NCBI GenBank assembly: GCA_002399975.1
Contig: DHER01000073.1
Location: 1 to 14,169 of the forward strand
DNA length: 14,169 bases
Source: Firmicutes bacterium UBA4845
GTDB lineage: Bacteria; Bacillota; Clostridia; Tissierellales; Sedimentibacteraceae
Direction of reading: 5' to 3'
The notes under the pieces were generated by a model. It ran no database searches and had not been told where the DNA came from. It saw only the letters and a list, made by a program, of their open reading frames with translations. Shown piece after piece: positions 6,580 to 14,169 of this stretch (its first letter is position 1; the number at the start of each line of letters is the position of its first letter). A program made the position numbers and the translations under genes.

Positions 6580-7725
6580 ATGAGTAATGTAATGGATAAG
6601 ATCGCTCACGAAACAAATGGTAAGAGCTTTAAAACTTTTAAATATAGTTTTGATTCCGTGGGTGTGCCATCATTTGATTATGATGATAATCAGGAAATCA
6701 TTTGGGAGCGCATAGGGGAAACTGTAACTTACAGGAAAACTATTAACCTTGCTGATAAGGCCAAGCAAATTTCTGCACATGAACCATTGTTCCGCTATTT
6801 TCTTGATGGATCACGCAGGGTGTTTAAAGTTGATGATATTGCATATAGAAATCAAGTTTTTCCTGTCATTGCTGGTCAAATCGGCATTGGGTGCTGTCAG
6901 CGAAAAAGTAAAGAAATGAAACCACTGCACTATAATCGTCGGCTTTCTATTGCATTACCCAAGATTGCTAATCAAAATGATTGGCATAAGGAATTGTTTT
7001 TTGCGAATTTGTTAAAAAAAGTCAATACAGATAGCCTGCTTCAAAGTAGAGGTATAGCGTTTACAGATATTGTGTCATATAAGAACAAAAAAGATGAGGG
7101 CGAAAAACTCGAAAATAAAGGGATAGCCGCTATTCAAGACTTGATGATTGAAAAAGAAAAAGAAATGGTGGCATGGTTAGTAGGTAAAAATCATTTAAAT
7201 CAGAACCATTATCTGCTTAAGGATGGTTCTTTGGAATATCTAGTTGTTGATTTAAAAAATGAACGTGAACTTCGTAACTTTCGTAACAACTACCGTTGGG
7301 TAGTTGGAGCATCGAAGTCATTCAATCCTGAAAATTGCATGGATCATAAAGGCAAAAACAATTCCAACCAGATTGTAGACCTTCAACTATACCATAGAAC
7401 GCCTGTAAGTATGTACAGTTCTCCTCGTATTGGAAATATGAAATTTGCTGTTTGGTATGTGAGAGTTCGAGATAAAATTCACACTACAAATGCATTTGAC
7501 GGTATTCTGAAGCTCGAAAAAATATTGGTAACAGAGGAACAGATTGCACACGGAGTTGACACCGAAGAAGTTGACTTGATAACGTCAAATATCATAAATG
7601 AGCGTAATCCAGTGTGCTACGCAAGTGATTTCAGATGGGCAAACCATCTTTATCCTGTATATGTCACTGAATCGTATGTTAAAAGCAAATACATGAGTAA
7701 TACTATGTTTTTGAGTTTATTCTGA
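6580..7725 (+). CDS. NurA-like nuclease domain protein
   Basis: This 381-aa protein resembles NurA, the nuclease partner of HerA in archaeal DNA-end resection. Visible NurA features are FLDGSRR with the first catalytic Asp at 76, a second KDGSLEY with Asp 215 and VVDL after it, VVGASKSF with Lys 246, and a C-terminal HLYPVYVTESYVKSK (356-370) in the place of the family's last conserved Tyr/His region. Charged helices lie between about 165 and 200. The start is the ATG at 6580 with AAAGGAAG about 10 bp upstream; other nearby start codons are out of frame. It stands first in a four-gene operon, 14 bp before the HerA-like ATPase gene. Nuclease activity is inferred from the family; which metal ligands are complete needs a structure model. 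Confidence 0.78.
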   Translation: MSNVMDKIAHETNGKSFKTFKYSFDSVGVPSFDYDDNQEIIWERIGETVTYRKTINLADKAKQISAHEPLFRYFLDGSRRVFKVDDIAYRNQVFPVIAGQIGIGCCQRKSKEMKPLHYNRRLSIALPKIANQNDWHKELFFANLLKKVNTDSLLQSRGIAFTDIVSYKNKKDEGEKLENKGIAAIQDLMIEKEKEMVAWLVGKNHLNQNHYLLKDGSLEYLVVDLKNERELRNFRNNYRWVVGASKSFNPENCMDHKGKNNSNQIVDLQLYHRTPVSMYSSPRIGNMKFAVWYVRVRDKIHTTNAFDGILKLEKILVTEEQIAHGVDTEEVDLITSNIINERNPVCYASDFRWANHLYPVYVTESYVKSKYMSNTMFLSLF

Positions 7726-7739
7726 TTGGAGGTTGTATT

Positions 7740-9419
7740 GTGGGAAAAATTATTGGAAAAGTAATTGCGACAGAGAAAAATCCATCTACAATTGATGAGT
7801 TTTATTTTTGGACAAATCCCAAGCTAATTTTGAATCCTTTTGATGTGGTAAAAGTGAACCATATCAATAACAGTATTTCATATGGCGTTATTGAAGAAAT
7901 TTCCCATATTACTGATACAGCTAGTTTTTTGACAAACTATATTTCAAATGATTTTGGCGATGTTAATGCACTAGAAAACACCCATCGCATCGGCATGAAT
8001 TATGTTCGCGCTAAGGTAATTGGAAATACTGATAACATCTATATACCTTTGCTTAATAATGAACAAGTACATTTAGCAGACGCTAATGAAATATCTCATG
8101 CTTTGGGATTGGCCAACATGAAAAATCCTATACTTTGTGGCTATCTGGAGATGTATAATGGTGCAGATGCAGAAGATAAAATAACATTGCCTGTGAATAT
8201 GGACGCAAGATTTCTTATTGGTCCAGAGGGAGCCCATTTAAACATTTCGGGTATATCTGGACTAGCTGCAAAAACATCATATGCTATGTTTCTATTGAAA
8301 TCTATTCAAGATAAATGTATTGACAATTCCTTGGAAATAGATAATGATGTGGCTTTCGTTTTATTCAATGTTAAGGGTAAGGATTTATTGGCGCTTGATG
8401 AACCTAATGAATTTGAATCTAGGGAGGAGAAAGAAGAAACCTTTGCTTTGTATGACATGCTTGGCATGTCAAAAGAGCCATTCAAAAATGTAACATATTA
8501 TTATCCATATTCGAACAGAAACATCTGGAATACATATCAGGATAAGGGTGCATTGGAAGACCAACAGGCATTGGACAAAGCGTTTCTATATAAATATGAA
8601 TATGAAGATGATAAGGATAATCTTGACCTTATGTTTGCAAGCCTAGATGATCCTACACAATCCACAGATTCAATTATAAACTATATTATATCCAACCAAG
8701 GCGGATTTGGTGGCTTGACTGATTGGGAAGACTTTTTAGAAGAAGTACAAAAACGGTGCAAGGCTGGAATGCAGGGTGATAAGGAGATATCGGTTGCTAG
8801 CTGGCGAAAATTTAACCGCATTATTCGAAAATCAATATACCGGAACCCTATTTTTGGCAGAGTTCATGGAGAAAAAGAAACGCGGATTAATGATGCACTA
8901 AAAAATATCAAAAAGAATGAAGTTCATGTGATTGATATAGCAAAACTAAATGAAGATATGCAGGGATTCGTGTTTGGTGATGCGGTTAGAACAATATACG
9001 ACTTGCAATTGGGGCAGTTCGCGACGGATAATGAAAATTATACCCCGCCCTCAAAGATTGTAATTTTTATTGATGAACTGAACAAATACGCTTCTTCGGA
9101 TGCTCCTAAAAGCTCGCCTATTCTCCGTCAAGTATTGGATATTGCTGAAAGGGGACGCTCTCTTGGGATTATCCTTTTTGCTGCAGAACAGTTTAGAAGC
9201 GCCATCCATGATCGAGTAACCGGAAACTGTTCCACACATGCTTATGGACGGACGAATGCTATTGAGATTGCTAAGAGAGATTATAGTTACATACCATCCG
9301 TATATAAAAATATGATGACACGGCAAAAACAGGGAGAATACATTATACAAAACCCTGTGTTTAGGTCGCTTTTAAACATAAAGTTTCCAAAACCCATCTA
9401 TAAACAACATAAGCAATGA
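7740..9419 (+). CDS. HerA-like hexameric ATPase (DUF87/FtsK-HerA fold)
   Basis: HerA-type ATPases form hexameric DNA translocases that feed DNA to NurA-type nucleases. The 559-aa protein opens with a HAS-barrel-like beta domain (residues 2-53, GKIIGKVIA to SYGVIEEI). The P-loop is GISGLAAKTS (171-180), preceded by AHLNIS as in HerA. It lacks the usual GxxxxGK spacing: Ala precedes Lys178. Walker B is IVIFIDEL (D445, E446), followed by RQVLDIAERGRSLG with a candidate arginine finger and FAAEQFRSAI with the sensor Gln484. A long charged insertion (about 215-350) separates the P-loop from Walker B. The start is GTG at 7740, with GGAGG 7 bp upstream. The stop lies 10 bp before the next start. The NurA neighbour supports the HerA assignment. 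Confidence 0.82.
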   Translation: MGKIIGKVIATEKNPSTIDEFYFWTNPKLILNPFDVVKVNHINNSISYGVIEEISHITDTASFLTNYISNDFGDVNALENTHRIGMNYVRAKVIGNTDNIYIPLLNNEQVHLADANEISHALGLANMKNPILCGYLEMYNGADAEDKITLPVNMDARFLIGPEGAHLNISGISGLAAKTSYAMFLLKSIQDKCIDNSLEIDNDVAFVLFNVKGKDLLALDEPNEFESREEKEETFALYDMLGMSKEPFKNVTYYYPYSNRNIWNTYQDKGALEDQQALDKAFLYKYEYEDDKDNLDLMFASLDDPTQSTDSIINYIISNQGGFGGLTDWEDFLEEVQKRCKAGMQGDKEISVASWRKFNRIIRKSIYRNPIFGRVHGEKETRINDALKNIKKNEVHVIDIAKLNEDMQGFVFGDAVRTIYDLQLGQFATDNENYTPPSKIVIFIDELNKYASSDAPKSSPILRQVLDIAERGRSLGIILFAAEQFRSAIHDRVTGNCSTHAYGRTNAIEIAKRDYSYIPSVYKNMMTRQKQGEYIIQNPVFRSLLNIKFPKPIYKQHKQ

Positions 9420-9429
9420 GGTGCAGCTA

Positions 9430-10980
9430 ATGGCCGTAATAGGTAAAAATATTATTGAAAACCTCACAACAGCAATGTACGAAAACAATAACATTATCTT
9501 TCGTGAGTATATTCAAAATTCAGCTGACCAGATTGATAAAGCAATTAAAATGAATTTGGCCGATCAAAGCGAGCTATATGTTGACATTGATATTGATACA
9601 AAGAATCGCTGCATTACTGTTTATGACAATGCAACTGGATTGGGAAAAGATGTATTTAAAGATAAGCTAACTAGCATCGCTGATTCCGACAAAGATAGGG
9701 ATGAAGATAAAGGATTCCGGGGAATCGGCCGTTTGGGCGGTTTGGCTTGTTGCGACACACTTATTTTTTCTTCGAGTATCAAAGGTGAATCGGTAAAATC
9801 AATAATGATGTGGGATGCAAAACGCCTTCGAGATATTATTAATGATCCCGATCAGCGGCCTTTAGCTGGTGATCTTGTTGACATGGTAACATCGCATAAA
9901 GAGGAATCATACGATACTGATAGCCATTTTTTTGAAGTAAAATTGGTTGATGTCTTGGATGAAAACAATGAGCTGCTTGATGAGTACAGTGTTCGAGAAT
10001 ATCTTCAAGCTGTAGCACCTGTTCCTTACCCAAATGGATTTGTTTTTCGTTCAAAGATATATGATTTTGCTCGTGACGAGGGCTTAGTAATAGACGAATA
10101 TAAAATACTGATTAATGGTGAACAATTATTTAAAGGGTACACCTCTAATCTTTATGAAGGTTCCCCTGAAAACAAGACCATATACGATTCTATTACAGAT
10201 ATGGAATTTAGAAAATTTTATGCTAAAAATGGCGATCTTTTGGCATGGATGTGGTTAGGAATATCGAAATTTAAACGGCAAATTCCGTCAGTTAATCAAA
10301 TGCGTGGGATTCGTTTGCGCAAGGAGAATATTCAGATTGGCAATTCGGAAACCATCTCCTATCCCAAGTTTTTTAAGGAATCTCGTGGCAACTACTATTT
10401 TGTTGGGGAGATTTTTGCTGTCCACAAAAACCTTATACCGAACGCGCGACGTGATTATTTTAATATCAATCCCACATGCCGCGCTTTCGAGAGATCCATA
10501 AAGCCATATATCCATAATGACCTTTATAAGCTATATCATTTTGCCAATGAAGTGAAAAATGCACTTGTAAAAGAAGTGCAATATGTAACGATGCAGCATG
10601 AATATCATGAAAAACTGAAATCCAATGAGTTTATTGACAAAGAAGATGAGATAAGGGCATTAGAAGCCTTAGAGAAACAAAGGGATGTTGCGGAAAACGC
10701 GGCCAAAAAACTGGAATTGCGTAATGCGAATGCAGAAAGCGACCCAGTACTTAGGCGTGTATTTGATGCCTTGCAAAATGAATATAAGACAGATGTGAAA
10801 CCACCTGAAACTACAGAACCATCAAAACAAGAGAAGAAATATAAAACACAATCACTTTCCAAGCTTAATAAGCAGGAGCGTAAGCTTGTGAGTCGTGTCT
10901 ATGCGATTATAAACGCTATTCTTCCAAAAGATATGGCGGAGATGGTCATAACAAAAATACAAGAAGAATTAAGTAAATGA
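9430..10980 (+). CDS. GHKL (HSP90/MutL-type) ATPase
   Basis: The N-terminal Bergerat-fold ATPase is clear. The N-box is REYIQNSAD (E26, N30, D33), the G1 box YDNATGLG (D66 to G72), and the glycine lid GFRGIGRLGG (95-104). Such ATPases (HtpG, MutL, MORC) dimerise on ATP and act as clamps or chaperones. The C-terminal third holds a charged coiled coil (about 395-445, heptad-rich in E, K, L and A), then a lysine-rich linker. The ATG at 9430 (516 aa) is preferred over GTG at 9421 because TGAGGTG sits 6 bp upstream and covers the GTG itself. The gene starts 10 bp after the HerA-like gene and overlaps the next by 4 bp. The partner is unknown. Loading or gating the NurA/HerA machine, or sensing invader DNA, is inference. 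Confidence 0.82.
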   Translation: MAVIGKNIIENLTTAMYENNNIIFREYIQNSADQIDKAIKMNLADQSELYVDIDIDTKNRCITVYDNATGLGKDVFKDKLTSIADSDKDRDEDKGFRGIGRLGGLACCDTLIFSSSIKGESVKSIMMWDAKRLRDIINDPDQRPLAGDLVDMVTSHKEESYDTDSHFFEVKLVDVLDENNELLDEYSVREYLQAVAPVPYPNGFVFRSKIYDFARDEGLVIDEYKILINGEQLFKGYTSNLYEGSPENKTIYDSITDMEFRKFYAKNGDLLAWMWLGISKFKRQIPSVNQMRGIRLRKENIQIGNSETISYPKFFKESRGNYYFVGEIFAVHKNLIPNARRDYFNINPTCRAFERSIKPYIHNDLYKLYHFANEVKNALVKEVQYVTMQHEYHEKLKSNEFIDKEDEIRALEALEKQRDVAENAAKKLELRNANAESDPVLRRVFDALQNEYKTDVKPPETTEPSKQEKKYKTQSLSKLNKQERKLVSRVYAIINAILPKDMAEMVITKIQEELSK

Positions 10981-12872
10981 AGCGGAACATTCTACTTATA
11001 GAGCCAAACTATAAAAATAAATATCCCCCAATAGGGCTGATGAAACTATCTACATATTATAAGATGCTTGGGGACAATGTAACTTTTTTCAAAGGGAATC
11101 TTATGGATTTAGTTCTTGAAGATACATACCAAGCATTGTTAAAGCAACTTTATGCTAATGACGATACTGTTTTTTGGGAAAAACACAAGCCGCAAATTTG
11201 CGAATATATCAAGCGTGGATACACAAACATATTTGATGAGCTCATTTTGCTTTCCGAAAGCCCTATCGTTAAGGAGCTATTTAAATATTACCGGAAATAC
11301 TATCATAAGCAAGAATACTTCTTACCAAAGAATCGAAAATGGGATCGACTTTGTATTTCTACTCTATTTACATTCTATTGGGATATAACTATCGAAACAA
11401 TTAATTTTGCCAAGAAGTTATGCAGATCGGAAAAAGACATTATGGTCGGGGGTATTATTGCGACAATTCTACAAGACAGATTGGAAAAAGCCACAGGTAT
11501 AAAACCATTTGCGGGTTTGTTAGATAAACCTGGAGTATTAGATAATAACGACATAATTATTGATACATTGCCATTAGATTATTCTATTTTAGAAGAAATT
11601 GATTATCAATACCCGGCCTCAGATGCATATTTCGGATATATGACACGTGGATGCGTAAACAAATGCAAGTTTTGTGCGGTTCCTAAACTTGAACCTGAGT
11701 TTAAAGAGTTTATTTCAATATCCGAACATATTGCCAATACAGATAAAATGTTTGGCCTCAAAAAAGACCTTTTATTATTAGACAACAATGTTTTGGCATC
11801 ATGTCAGTTTGATAGAATTATTGATGAAATCAAGGAAGTTGGTTTTACTAAGGGAAGTAAGTTAGATTCGCCTAATTTGTTTGAGATAGCTGTAAAAAAT
11901 TTACGTTCAGGTTATAATGATGCTGGATATCTTCGAAGTATAGTAAAGCAATATCATGCTCTAATCAAAAAATATGGTTCCCAAAAAATTCAAAAAGTGT
12001 ATGATTTGCTGGAGGCTCATCATTTGCTTGAGTATCATACTGCAAAAAAAGAAGCTGTCTTCGCAACCTATGATGTCGTTAAGGAACTGTTTGAGAAGTT
12101 TTACAAAAAACCTTCTCGACAAAGATATGTTGATTTTAATCAAGGGATAGATGCACGCTTAATCACTGATGCCAATATGAAAAAAATGGCTGAAATTCCA
12201 GTCAGGCCCGTAAGAATAGCTTTTGATAACTGGCGTACACATAAGATATATGAAAAGGCAGTACGTACCGCTGCGAAATACGGGCATAAGGATTTATCCA
12301 ATTACTTACTTTACAATTACGACGATAAACCTATAGAGCTTTATTGGCGTTTGAAGCTTAATATTAGATTATGTGAAGAATTAGACATAAGTATCTACTC
12401 TTTCCCAATGAAATATCATCCAATTGAAGACCCTGAGTATTTTAGCAATCGGGATTATATTGGACAATACTGGAATCGCAAATATATTCGTACGATTCAA
12501 GCAGTACTTAACTCTACGAAAGGAAAAATCGGAAAAGGTCTTTCTTTTTTTAAAAAGGCGTTTGGAGCCAACGAAGATGAATTTTATAAATTGTTATATA
12601 TGCCAGAAACGATGATTATCTATCGTTTTTACTTTGAGAAAATTGGGATGACAGAGAAATGGTGGAGCGCGTTTCAAAGTCTCTCTGCTGAACAAAGAGC
12701 ATTGATAAACCCAATTATACATAGCAATGATTTTTCTGAAATTGAAAAGCTCACTAATGATAACGATGTGCTATCCGTGTTGTCATACTATAAAATAACT
12801 CGAGATGATGCTGAAAAGCTAATGCAATCCGGGAAGCCTTATGCCCACCCTGCCGGTTGGTTTCGTTTTTAG
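10977..12872 (+). CDS. Radical SAM protein with N-terminal Rossmann-like domain
   Basis: This 631-aa protein has the radical SAM cluster motif C226-x3-C230-x2-C233 (RGCVNKCKFC), which binds a 4Fe-4S cluster that cleaves S-adenosylmethionine. Before it, residues 1-200 (ILLIEPNYKNKYPPIGLMKLS, later MVGGIIATIL) resemble the B12-binding-type Rossmann domain of large radical SAM enzymes, but the cobalamin DxHxxG motif is absent. After the cluster come LLLLDNNVLAS and, past a helical insertion of about 100 residues (about 280-385), DFNQGIDARL and VRIAFDNW, which fit barrel strands. The C-terminal 150 residues are unassigned. The ATG overlaps the GHKL stop (ATGA, 10977-10980), so it belongs to the same operon. 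The substrate is unknown; candidates are a nucleic-acid base, a nucleotide or a partner protein. Confidence 0.82.
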   Translation: MKRNILLIEPNYKNKYPPIGLMKLSTYYKMLGDNVTFFKGNLMDLVLEDTYQALLKQLYANDDTVFWEKHKPQICEYIKRGYTNIFDELILLSESPIVKELFKYYRKYYHKQEYFLPKNRKWDRLCISTLFTFYWDITIETINFAKKLCRSEKDIMVGGIIATILQDRLEKATGIKPFAGLLDKPGVLDNNDIIIDTLPLDYSILEEIDYQYPASDAYFGYMTRGCVNKCKFCAVPKLEPEFKEFISISEHIANTDKMFGLKKDLLLLDNNVLASCQFDRIIDEIKEVGFTKGSKLDSPNLFEIAVKNLRSGYNDAGYLRSIVKQYHALIKKYGSQKIQKVYDLLEAHHLLEYHTAKKEAVFATYDVVKELFEKFYKKPSRQRYVDFNQGIDARLITDANMKKMAEIPVRPVRIAFDNWRTHKIYEKAVRTAAKYGHKDLSNYLLYNYDDKPIELYWRLKLNIRLCEELDISIYSFPMKYHPIEDPEYFSNRDYIGQYWNRKYIRTIQAVLNSTKGKIGKGLSFFKKAFGANEDEFYKLLYMPETMIIYRFYFEKIGMTEKWWSAFQSLSAEQRALINPIIHSNDFSEIEKLTNDNDVLSVLSYYKITRDDAEKLMQSGKPYAHPAGWFRF

Positions 12873-12889
12873 ACTACCTGTGAGGGAAT

Positions 12890-12918
12890 TTAAGCTTAAG
12901 CATGATTCTGTAGCTTAA
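12890..12918. terminator. Inverted repeat between convergent genes
   Basis: TTAAGCT (12890-12896) and AGCTTAA (12912-12918) are perfect 7-bp arms with a 15-nt loop in the 47-bp gap between two convergent genes. This may act as a weak bidirectional terminator. There is no clear U-tract on either side, so the call is tentative. Confidence 0.3.
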
Positions 12919-12919
12919 T

Positions 12920-14169
12920 CTATTCTTTAAATTTAATATTATATTTTGCTGCTTTGCGCACAATGGTAGGCTGACTTACGCCTAAGGCTTTAGCTGCTTT
13001 TCGAGTGGTTCCCAAAGATTCTAGCGTATTTTTAAGAACACGTTCCTCAACTTTTTCAATTGTCTGTTTTAAGGTATGTCCTTCGAACAAATCCATAGTT
13101 AAATGGGATTGAATTGGATTCATCATAGGGAGATCAACCTTTTTAATTATGTCTGTGGGAGAAGTAACAACTAACCGTTCGATAAGATTTTCTAATTCTC
13201 TGACATTGCCAGGCCAATTATAATTCATCAGGTTTTTTATAACGCGTTCATCAATACGCTTATTTAGCCCATATTTAGAATTGAAGATTTCGAGAAAATG
13301 ATTTACTAAAAAGGGTATTTCAACCTTTCTTTCCCGCAGAGGAGGAACCGTTACGGGAACAACATTTAAACGATAATATAGATCTTTACGAAATTTTTTG
13401 AGGGCAACCATCTGTTCCAGATCTCTATTAGTTGCTGCGATAATGCGAACATCAATACTGGTAGGTTCAGTACTGCCGACTCGAGTAATTTCTCTTTGCT
13501 GAATGGCCCTAAGCAGTTTCCCTTGTAAAGTCAATGGCAATTCGGCTACTTCATCAAGAAATAGGGTGCCCGTATTTGCAGTTTCAAAGATTCCGGCCTT
13601 TCCATGCTTATTGGCTCCAGTAAAGGCTCCCGGACTATAACCGAATAATTCTGATTCCAGAAGATTTTCAGGAATGGCGGCGCAGTTAATACTGATTAAC
13701 GGTTTTTTCCCTCTGGTACTGTTGGAGTGAATAATATTCGCTGCTATTTCCTTGCCAACCCCTGATTCTCCTTGAATCAAAACAGTAGTGTCAACTCGTC
13801 CCAGCCGAATACATAGATCAAGCAAATCCCGAGATTTAGGGGAACGTATGATATACTTGTCAACCATATTATATTTAGTGAGTTCTTCTTGATAATGCTG
13901 GCTTAAATTACGTGCTTGTTCCAAGTCGGTTTTTAGCTGATCTAGCTCGGTTATATCTCTTATGTTCATAACGACCCGAGATATGCGACCGGAATTATCA
14001 AAAATCGGACTGCCTGTCTTTAGCAACTTATGTCCGTTTTTCTCACATAAGGTGGTTACCCGTTCCTTGCGTTTCAAAACCAGAGGTACAGTTGAATGCC
14101 GCATTGAGCCTTCATCAACTAACTCTTCGAGGGTCTTGCCTAAAAATGTGTAAACGCTAAAATAAAGTG
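12920..14169 (-). CDS. PAS/sigma-54-dependent transcriptional activator (5' end outside window)
   Basis: An enhancer-binding activator of sigma-54 RNA polymerase. The frame stays open through the right edge (14105-14169 encodes ...FLGKTLEELVDEGS), so the methionine at 14104 is internal and the N-terminus is missing. Domains in order are a PAS sensor (to about 13945, ending NIRDITELDQL), a short coiled linker, and the AAA+ core. The core has Walker A GESGVGKE, the sigma-54 contact loop GAFTGA, Walker B TLFLDEV and the RKDLYYRLNVVPV region. Last is a Fis/TyrR-type HTH (TRKAAKALGVSQPTIVRKAA). At least 415 aa are visible. The PAS ligand is unknown. It converges on the radical SAM gene, and I see no -24/-12 promoter in the window, so a link to the defence genes is unlikely. 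Confidence 0.9.
   Translation of the reverse strand, partial: LYFSVYTFLGKTLEELVDEGSMRHSTVPLVLKRKERVTTLCEKNGHKLLKTGSPIFDNSGRISRVVMNIRDITELDQLKTDLEQARNLSQHYQEELTKYNMVDKYIIRSPKSRDLLDLCIRLGRVDTTVLIQGESGVGKEIAANIIHSNSTRGKKPLISINCAAIPENLLESELFGYSPGAFTGANKHGKAGIFETANTGTLFLDEVAELPLTLQGKLLRAIQQREITRVGSTEPTSIDVRIIAATNRDLEQMVALKKFRKDLYYRLNVVPVTVPPLRERKVEIPFLVNHFLEIFNSKYGLNKRIDERVIKNLMNYNWPGNVRELENLIERLVVTSPTDIIKKVDLPMMNPIQSHLTMDLFEGHTLKQTIEKVEERVLKNTLESLGTTRKAAKALGVSQPTIVRKAAKYNIKFKE

Noticed and set aside
9051..9350. Minus-strand open frame of 99 codons
   Set aside because: It is opposite the Walker B region of the HerA-like gene, has no recognisable domain, and is best explained as a shadow of the coding strand.

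Overview
The window looks like a chromosomal defence region of an anaerobic, low-GC, Gram-positive (Firmicutes/Clostridia-type) bacterium. Evidence: A+T-rich sequence, strong AGGAGG ribosome binding sites, sigma-A promoters of Bacillus/Clostridium type, a Tneap-type I-B CRISPR effector operon, and a PAS/sigma-54 activator of the kind common in Clostridia. I cannot name the species.

Region 1 (1-446) is a non-coding control region. A purine-rich stretch with a few mini-ORFs is followed by what I read as a complete crRNA-like gene on the minus strand. It has its own sigma-A promoter (351-379), a degenerate CRISPR repeat that keeps its 3' handle (310-339), a 15-nt 'spacer' (295-309), a second degenerate repeat that keeps its 5' half (265-294), and a small intrinsic terminator (250-270). 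The spacer matches the -10/+1 region of the cas promoter (TTGACA-N17-TACAAT, 390-418). The one mismatch falls at guide position 6, a position that type I Cascade does not read. This has the layout of a Cas-regulating RNA (CreR/CreA family) that would let Cascade repress its own operon, here with a very short guide.

Region 2 (447-5976) is a type I-B (Tneap) interference operon: cas8b/cst1, cas7/cst2, cas5, cas3, tightly spaced or overlapping. The cas6 gene and the cas4-cas1-cas2 adaptation genes are not in the window, and there is no true CRISPR array.

Region 3 (5977-6579) is a decayed junction. It holds an unrecognised short reading frame, a good promoter, and a small XRE-type helix-turn-helix gene broken by two single-base deletions.

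Region 4 (6580-12872) is a compact four-gene operon: a NurA-like nuclease, a HerA-like hexameric ATPase with an unusual Walker A loop, a GHKL (HSP90/MutL-type) ATPase and a radical SAM protein. NurA/HerA is a DNA-end processing pair. Fusing it genetically to a GHKL ATPase and a radical SAM enzyme, beside CRISPR-cas, suggests an undescribed multi-component defence system. I do not recognise a named system with this gene set.

Region 5 (12873-14169, minus strand) is the 3' part of a PAS/sigma-54-dependent activator that runs off the window. It converges on the radical SAM gene and is probably unrelated to the defence genes.
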